Shown: in pieces, positions 59,881 to 64,000 of the stretch
Layout of the letters: each line of letters begins with the position of its first letter
Position numbering within the stretch: position 1 is the stretch's first letter
Notes under the pieces: generated by a model
The model's database searches: none
What the model was told of the DNA's origin: nothing
What the model saw: the letters and a program-made list of their open reading frames with translations, nothing else
Translations under genes and position numbers: made by a program
Origin: Gammaproteobacteria bacterium
GTDB taxonomy: Bacteria; Pseudomonadota; Gammaproteobacteria; JAJRRL01
Length of the DNA: 64,000 nucleotides
Assembly: GCA_024279495.1 (NCBI GenBank)
Contig: JAJRRL010000006.1
Location: 1 to 64,000 of the forward strand
Reading direction: 5' to 3'

Positions 59881-61177
59881 GTAACGTTCTTTCCGTAAAA
59901 TTCTGTTTCTTGATTAGAGACAAGCCAAAGTTTATCCTTTAGTTACAACACAAAAAGGAGAAAAACGATGACTTGTCGCATCACGAATAATAAGAGCATT
60001 GATGAAGCAATAGGGCTGCTTTGTGAGCAAGGGTTTGAAGGCCTGGGAGACGCTGTGACCTTATTGATTAATCATGCTATGGCTATTGAACGAGCTCAGC
60101 ATCTTAGAGCTGAGCCCTATGAGCGCACTGAAAAACGTCAAGGGCATGCCAATGGTTTTAAATCAAAGGCCCTAAAAACACGACTAGGTCAGCTAGATTT
60201 ATCGGTCTCTCAAGTCAGAGACTCTAGTTTTTACCCGAACTCACTTGAGCGAGGAATGCGCTCTGAGCGCGTTTTAAAGCTAGCAGTGGCTGAAATGTAC
60301 GTTCAAGGTGTAGCAACACGAAATGTGAAAAAAATCACGGAGTAGCTATGTGGATTTGAAGTCTCCAGAACAGATGTCAGCCGTGCAGCTAAAGCTCTTG
60401 ATGAGGAGCTTAGCGTTTGGAGAAGTCGAGCCTTAGGTTCGTTTAAATACCTTTATTTGGATACCCGTTATGAGAAAGTCAGACGCGACAAAACAGTCTC
60501 TGATAGCGCTGTGCTTCTCGCTTATGGTGTTGATGAGAAAGGAAAGCGATGCATTCTTGGGGTCTCGGTATCTTTGTCAGAAAGCGAGGTTCACTGGCGA
60601 GCGTTTCTTGCTTCTCTTGTTGAGCGTGGTCTGCATGGGCTTGAGCTTATTACCAGCGACGCTCATGCAGGTTTAAAAGCAGCTAAACAAGCTATTTCCC
60701 CTTCGGTACCTTGGCAGCGTTGTCAGTTTCACTTACAACAAAATGCACAGTCATACGTACCTAAAAAATCAATGAAGAAAGAGGTGGCTTCTGACATAAG
60801 AGCAGTCTTCAATGCTCCTGATGCCAGTGAAGCAAAGCGCATGCTTAATAAAGTTGTTAAAAAATATGGACAGTCTGCTCCTGAGCTATCTTCCTGGGTG
60901 GAAACGAGCGTCCCTGAGTCACTAACGGTAATGGCTTTTCCCGAAGAGCATAGAAAAAAATACGCACATCTAATCTCGCTGAACGCGTCAATCGCGAACT
61001 CAAAAAGCGAACCAGATGTGTTGGAATCTTTCCTCATGTGGAGTCATGTCTGCGATTGGTTTCGGCCTTGGCTGCTGAAATGGATGAGGAGTGGCCTGTT
61101 GGTCGAAACTATATTGTTATCGCTGATGAGGATTAAATAAATGAGGGTTGCTTTGGAATTTACAGAACAAGTGTTGC
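59881..61177 (+). mobile_element. IS256-family insertion sequence, degenerate
   Basis: Ends are imperfect inverted repeats: GTAACGTTCTTTCCGTAAAA at 59881-59900 against the complement of 61155-61177 (GCAACACTTGTTCTGTAAAT), matching at about two thirds of positions. The 1.3-kb length fits IS256. No clear 8-9-base target duplication is seen next to these ends. It lies between the 255-aa gene and a truncated ankyrin gene. Confidence 0.7.
59968..61136 (+). pseudogene. IS256-family transposase, broken by a TAG and a frameshift
   Basis: The Mutator-type transposase is recognisable throughout: P-Y-E-R-T-E-K-R-Q-G-H-A-N-G-F-K, L-Y-L-D-T-R-Y-E-K-V-R, I-T-S-D-A-H-A-G-L-K and C-Q-F-H-L-Q-Q-N-A-Q. A TAG at 60343-60345 replaces what is normally a second Glu in I-T-E-E-L-C-G-F, a single-base change from GAG; the frame continues unchanged after it. 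In a run of seven A (60954-60960) one A is missing, so the normal C terminus (N-L-A-E-R-V-N-R-E-L-K-K-R-T-R onward, ending at TAA 61134-61136) is in another frame. AAAAGGAG precedes the ATG. The element cannot encode an intact transposase. Confidence 0.92.
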
Positions 61178-61764
61178 TTTATCTTAAACTCATCCAGCCT
61201 ACTCCCATGCTCCACCAACCACTTCACAGCCATAAGCTTGTTAGCAGCAACCGCATTCATAAGCAGCGTATACCCTTCTTCCCTGTGAGCATTTAGGTCT
61301 GTTTATTTTTCTTTACCCAGTATGTCCAACATCTCTAGGCAAGAATAAGCAACAGCCCACTGTAATGCGCTGTTTCCAGACATTAAGTGCAAAAGTGTAT
61401 TGCTTCCATGGGCTAATAAATACTGAAAAATAGCACGGTGGTTCTTTATAACGGCGAGCATCAAAGCCGTTAAGCCATTTCTATTTGCATGGTTTATGTC
61501 CGCCCCTCGATTCAGTAGCATTATCACCCGAAGCAAATGACCAGTAGATGCCGCTAATAATAGCGGTGTATTTTTATCAGAATCAGTGATATTAACATGA
61601 CGCGCTAATCGTAAATAATTTATCCATGATAGTGCATACCCTGTCTTAACGGTTGCTAACACTTGTTGTTCTGCTCGTTTTGGTGAGGTCTTTTTCCTGC
61701 AAGGAGCGATTAGATAATAATCAACATAATAAAAAGCATGAGAACAAAAAATTGCTCCTTTAAT
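61178..61764 (-). pseudogene. Ankyrin-repeat protein remnant
   Basis: The minus strand encodes ankyrin repeats: D-K-N-T-P-L-L-L-A-A-S-T-G-H, N-G-L-T-A-L-M-L-A-V-I-K-N-H and S-G-N-S-A-L-Q-W-A-V-A. The frame meets a TAA at 61303-61305, and in the same frame a further repeat follows (E-G-Y-T-L-L-M-N-A-V-A-A-N-K ... W-L-V-E-H-G), running into the IS256 end at 61177. Upstream the frame is open to 61764 but has no ATG; GTG 61662 is the only plausible start and lacks a ribosome-binding site. The gene has therefore lost both its start and its end. Bases 61765-61944 show nothing. Confidence 0.75.
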
Positions 61765-61944
61765 TTAAGCAGAAACAAGCTTTTTAGCTGCCTTTTTGAA
61801 AAATATGAAACTTTCTTTAAAATTAATCATCGGAATACATCCCCATAGCTTAATTAAACACCCATTAAACAATGGGGGCAATATAAGTTGAGGCGAAACA
61901 CCTTAAAACCTATTTAGGTCAACAGATTCAGAGTGGATGAATCC

Positions 61945-62304
61945 CTACTGGATTTGTACTACCCTGTCACGTCGCTGTTCCTCCAGGTCAACCCATTCAG
62001 TTTCAGTGCGCCTTTTCTTACAACACTTTATACCGTGCCTAACAGCCGCTGCTGTCGCATCAAATAACATAAAAGCTGCAGACATCCCCAAGGCCATATT
62101 CGCAGCTCCTTTTCCATAACGTTGAGCAAAAGTATCTTCTGCCGAACTATTTGCTGCGTTAAGCAGCATAACCAATGTGCCAACAAAAAGTACGGTAACC
62201 TGCCTGCCAGCATAGTAAGTAGCTACTTTACAATCCTCTTTCGAAAAAAAAGGCCCAAAGATAAGAATTGGGTAAAGGAGAGCCTCTACAAGACAATTCT
62301 TCCT
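61945..62304 (-). pseudogene. Membrane protein remnant
   Basis: An open frame of 119 codons encodes three hydrophobic stretches (L-L-Y-P-I-L-I-F-G-P-F-F; V-T-V-L-F-V-G-T-L-V-M-L-L; M-A-L-G-M-S-A-A-F-M-L-F) followed by a charged tail rich in Arg and Glu. No ATG lies upstream of codon 44 (62175), and none has a ribosome-binding site, so the beginning is missing. It may be the C-terminal part of a gene begun at 62562. The family is not recognised. Confidence 0.4.
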
Positions 62305-62454
62305 CTAATCACTTGTTTTACAATTCTTCATTTAAATATCCTCTATTTATGCAACAATCTGCTGAGATGTAAGATGTGACATTATTGCAGAGCCGTTATT
62401 TTAGACTTTTTGCCACAGCATTCTCATCTACTATTTTCTCAAAATAGCACAATT

Positions 62455-62562
62455 TCACCACCGGGCGCTAGTTAAGTCACGAGTATCCTCACGCCTCTCA
62501 TTGTTCACATTACTCGTTTCTTGAGGGTATCCTATAGTGGCATTTTTTCTTTTTTTAGGCAT
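62455..62562 (-). CDS. Short ORF (35 aa) with strong ribosome-binding site
   Basis: AAGGAGGG lies at ideal distance before ATG 62562. The peptide begins M-P-K-K-R-K-N-A-T and is charged and polar. It has no known relatives that I recognise. It is either a small protein or the surviving N terminus of the decayed gene whose membrane segments remain at 61945-62304 on the same strand. Confidence 0.4.
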   Translation of the reverse strand: MPKKRKNATIGYPQETSNVNNERREDTRDLTSARW

Positions 62563-62650
62563 GTTAGTCCCTCCTTGATTGAGGATGAAATGTTACTCTC
62601 TTTTCACCCATATTACTCTTTCAACGAACTAACAGAAAAGATAGGAACTC

Positions 62651-63193
62651 CTAGTGACCATGCCCGGCATCGTTTTCCATCACCATTTTTTTTGAAACAG
62701 AATGCTCACTACCTGTGTGTTGATGCCCGGAAGGCTCTGCTTGAGGGATGCTTTTAACACCCAAGCCATAACGAAACACCAGCTCAGCTCCATACCAACC
62801 AGTGATCATCACTAGGCCCACAGCAATAGCCAAGCACGCGGCAAACCACCTATTGACAGTTTCTCCTCTGCGATAATGCATGAAAGACCAAACTGCGGCC
62901 AACCAAATTATAATGAAGGAAACAATTCCCCAGTTGCGGTGAATGGTCATTATTTTGTGTGACATTGTATCGTGTGTTACCGTATAGTACGCGTGAAAAC
63001 CTGCACCTACTGTAAAAACGGAAGCCAATGCCGCAAACCACAAACACCAGCGCGAAACAATTAAGCATTCTCTGTAAAAAATCAGTTTCGTTTTAAAAAG
63101 ATCCCCCAGTAATAATACACCAAATGATACCACCATAAGGGCTATGCTAAAGTGAACCATAATGGGATGATAATTGGGGATAATATTTAGCAT
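62651..63193 (-). CDS. DUF2231-family membrane protein
   Basis: This 180-aa protein has four hydrophobic segments (about residues 9-32, 47-68, 88-105 and 117-138). Conserved histidines fall at segment ends (N-Y-H-P-I-M-V-H-F and H-R-N-W-G), which is typical of DUF2231. The C-terminal ~30 residues are His-rich (G-H-Q-H-T-G-S-E-H, G-H-G-H), suggesting metal binding. It is divergent from the copper oxidase gene, sharing a 95-base region with a perfect palindrome, so a role in copper handling or envelope redox is plausible. AAGGAAA precedes the ATG. Confidence 0.8.
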   Translation of the reverse strand: MLNIIPNYHPIMVHFSIALMVVSFGVLLLGDLFKTKLIFYRECLIVSRWCLWFAALASVFTVGAGFHAYYTVTHDTMSHKIMTIHRNWGIVSFIIIWLAAVWSFMHYRRGETVNRWFAACLAIAVGLVMITGWYGAELVFRYGLGVKSIPQAEPSGHQHTGSEHSVSKKMVMENDAGHGH

Positions 63194-63228
63194 CTATTTT
63201 CCTTCTTATAAGTAAGGTATTATGATTT

Positions 63229-63251
63229 TTGATCTTAAGACTTAAGATCAA
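63229..63251. promoter_or_regulatory. Perfect 23-bp palindrome, candidate operator
   Basis: TTGATCTTAAG (63229-63239), a central A, and CTTAAGATCAA (63241-63251) form a perfect 11-1-11 inverted repeat in the 95 bases between the divergent DUF2231 and copper oxidase genes. It lies 35-60 bases from either start codon, just downstream of a TATTAT on the plus strand. This is what a dimeric repressor or activator site would look like. Confidence 0.55.
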
Positions 63252-63288
63252 GCCAGCGCCACTATAACATCATACCAGGAAAGAACCC

Positions 63289-64000
63289 ATGACAAAAAAG
63301 AAAGTGTACACTAAGTATTCCGTTTTTATTTTATTTGCCTTTGGATTCTTTTCTCAGGTCTGTGCACAAAACCGTACAGTTGACCTAACGATAGGCTATA
63401 AAACGGTTTACTTTACTGGTAAATCAATTCGTGCAATGGCCGTCAACAACCAAATTCCCGGACCAACCCTCCACTTCAAAGAGGGTGATCATGTCACTAT
63501 CAATGTACACAACCACCTTAATAAAGGAACCAGCATCCATTGGCATGGTCTAATCGTGCCTTGGAAGATGGATGGTGTCGATGGCATCACACAAAAGGCA
63601 ATCCCTCCAGGTGGAGTATTTCATTATCAATTCACTCTCCATCAGCATGGCACCTACTGGTATCATTCACATTCAGAGTTTCAAGAGCAAGAAGGCGTGT
63701 ACGGAGGGATCATTATTGATCCGCCTAAAAAAAACATGCAATATACCAAAAATTTTGTAGTGGTGTTGTCCGATTGGAATAACACCAACCCAAATCAAGT
63801 CTACGCTAACTTAAAAAAAGAAGGTGGTTTTTACGCTATTAATTTCCCTATGCAGCCCTCACTCGCTCAGTTTTTTCAAGATCGTAATTCGGCCAAAACA
63901 CCTCAAGGGAAAGAGAGCATTTTAAATGCTTATAGGATGATGCAAACTATGCGTATGGGTATCTATGATTTCAGTGATATCGCTTATGATGCGTACCTCC
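63289..64000 (+). CDS. CopA-type multicopper oxidase (partial, runs off the right edge)
   Basis: The first 237 residues are present. A signal peptide (M-T-K-K-K ... F-F-S-Q-V-C-A-Q) is followed by cupredoxin domain 1 with the type 2/3 copper ligands in I-H-W-H-G and W-Y-H-S-H-S, and N-Q-I-P-G-P-T-L between. D-G-V-D-G-I-T-Q matches the CopA/PcoA copper-resistance subfamily, which oxidises periplasmic Cu(I). AGGAAAG precedes ATG 63289. The rest of the gene lies outside the window. Confidence 0.88.
   Translation, partial: MTKKKVYTKYSVFILFAFGFFSQVCAQNRTVDLTIGYKTVYFTGKSIRAMAVNNQIPGPTLHFKEGDHVTINVHNHLNKGTSIHWHGLIVPWKMDGVDGITQKAIPPGGVFHYQFTLHQHGTYWYHSHSEFQEQEGVYGGIIIDPPKKNMQYTKNFVVVLSDWNNTNPNQVYANLKKEGGFYAINFPMQPSLAQFFQDRNSAKTPQGKESILNAYRMMQTMRMGIYDFSDIAYDAYL

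Noticed and set aside
59868-61156. TTGCTTTGG repeated at 59868 and 61148 as an IS target duplication
   Set aside because: The second copy lies inside the inferred right inverted repeat region, and using these as borders leaves ends that do not pair.

Overview
The window looks like a chromosome segment of an intracellular or amoeba-associated gammaproteobacterium, most plausibly of the Legionellales (Legionella/Coxiella-like). Three things support this. Housekeeping synteny is gammaproteobacterial: miaB-ybeY-corC-lnt, minCDE, ligA-zipA-smc, rlmD-relA and fimV-truA-accD. The accessory genes carry eukaryote-like repeats (ARM, ankyrin, a mitochondrial-carrier-like protein). There is also a histone H1-like basic protein. 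This placement is inferred from gene content; no database search was possible.

Layout. 1-6.0 kb: two large paralogous proteins of unknown function on the minus strand, the distal one split by an in-frame amber codon. 6.2-13.7 kb: a YejM/PbgA-like membrane sulfatase-fold protein, a 5'-nucleotidase, then miaB, ybeY, corC and lnt, lacking the ybeZ (phoH-like) gene usually found there. 14.2-18.9 kb: ZIP metal transporter, MFS transporter, YciA thioesterase and the minCDE division-site operon with a clear terminator. 19.0-26.4 kb: an island of three consecutive ARM-repeat proteins plus a small unknown gene. 26.9-34.4 kb: typA, birA, a LysR regulator, uvrB, a dihydrouridine synthase and a TauE/SafE transporter. 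34.6-36.2 kb: two overlapping unknown genes. 36.3-43.4 kb: ligA, zipA, smc and a Sel1/SPOR lipoprotein. 43.5-47.7 kb: a 47-aa lipoprotein, a DUF5993-DsbB pair, a glycine-rich membrane protein, rseP and the mitochondrial-carrier-like protein. 47.9-56.0 kb: rlmD, relA, an FkbM methyltransferase, accD, truA, a FimV-like protein and a DsbA/DsbB-like pair. 56.1-62.6 kb: accessory region with a large methyltransferase-like protein, a histone-like protein, a dead IS256 element and decayed ankyrin and membrane genes. 62.6-64 kb: DUF2231 protein divergent from a CopA-type multicopper oxidase that runs off the edge.

Two repeat families occupy the larger gene-free gaps. The first is an interspersed intergenic element with a GTTGTTAC...GTAACAAC hairpin near 3.0, 9.0, 14.0 and 26.7 kb, with a possible fragment at 34.6 kb. 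The second is a GC-rich element at the left edge and, inverted, at 58.4 kb. The left copy supplies the 3' end of a coding frame.

The strongest candidates for new biology are the mitochondrial-carrier-like protein (46875-47738), the ARM-repeat trio, the paralogous 908-aa family, and the 655-aa methyltransferase-like membrane protein. All could be host-directed, but secretion is an inference and cannot be shown from this sequence.
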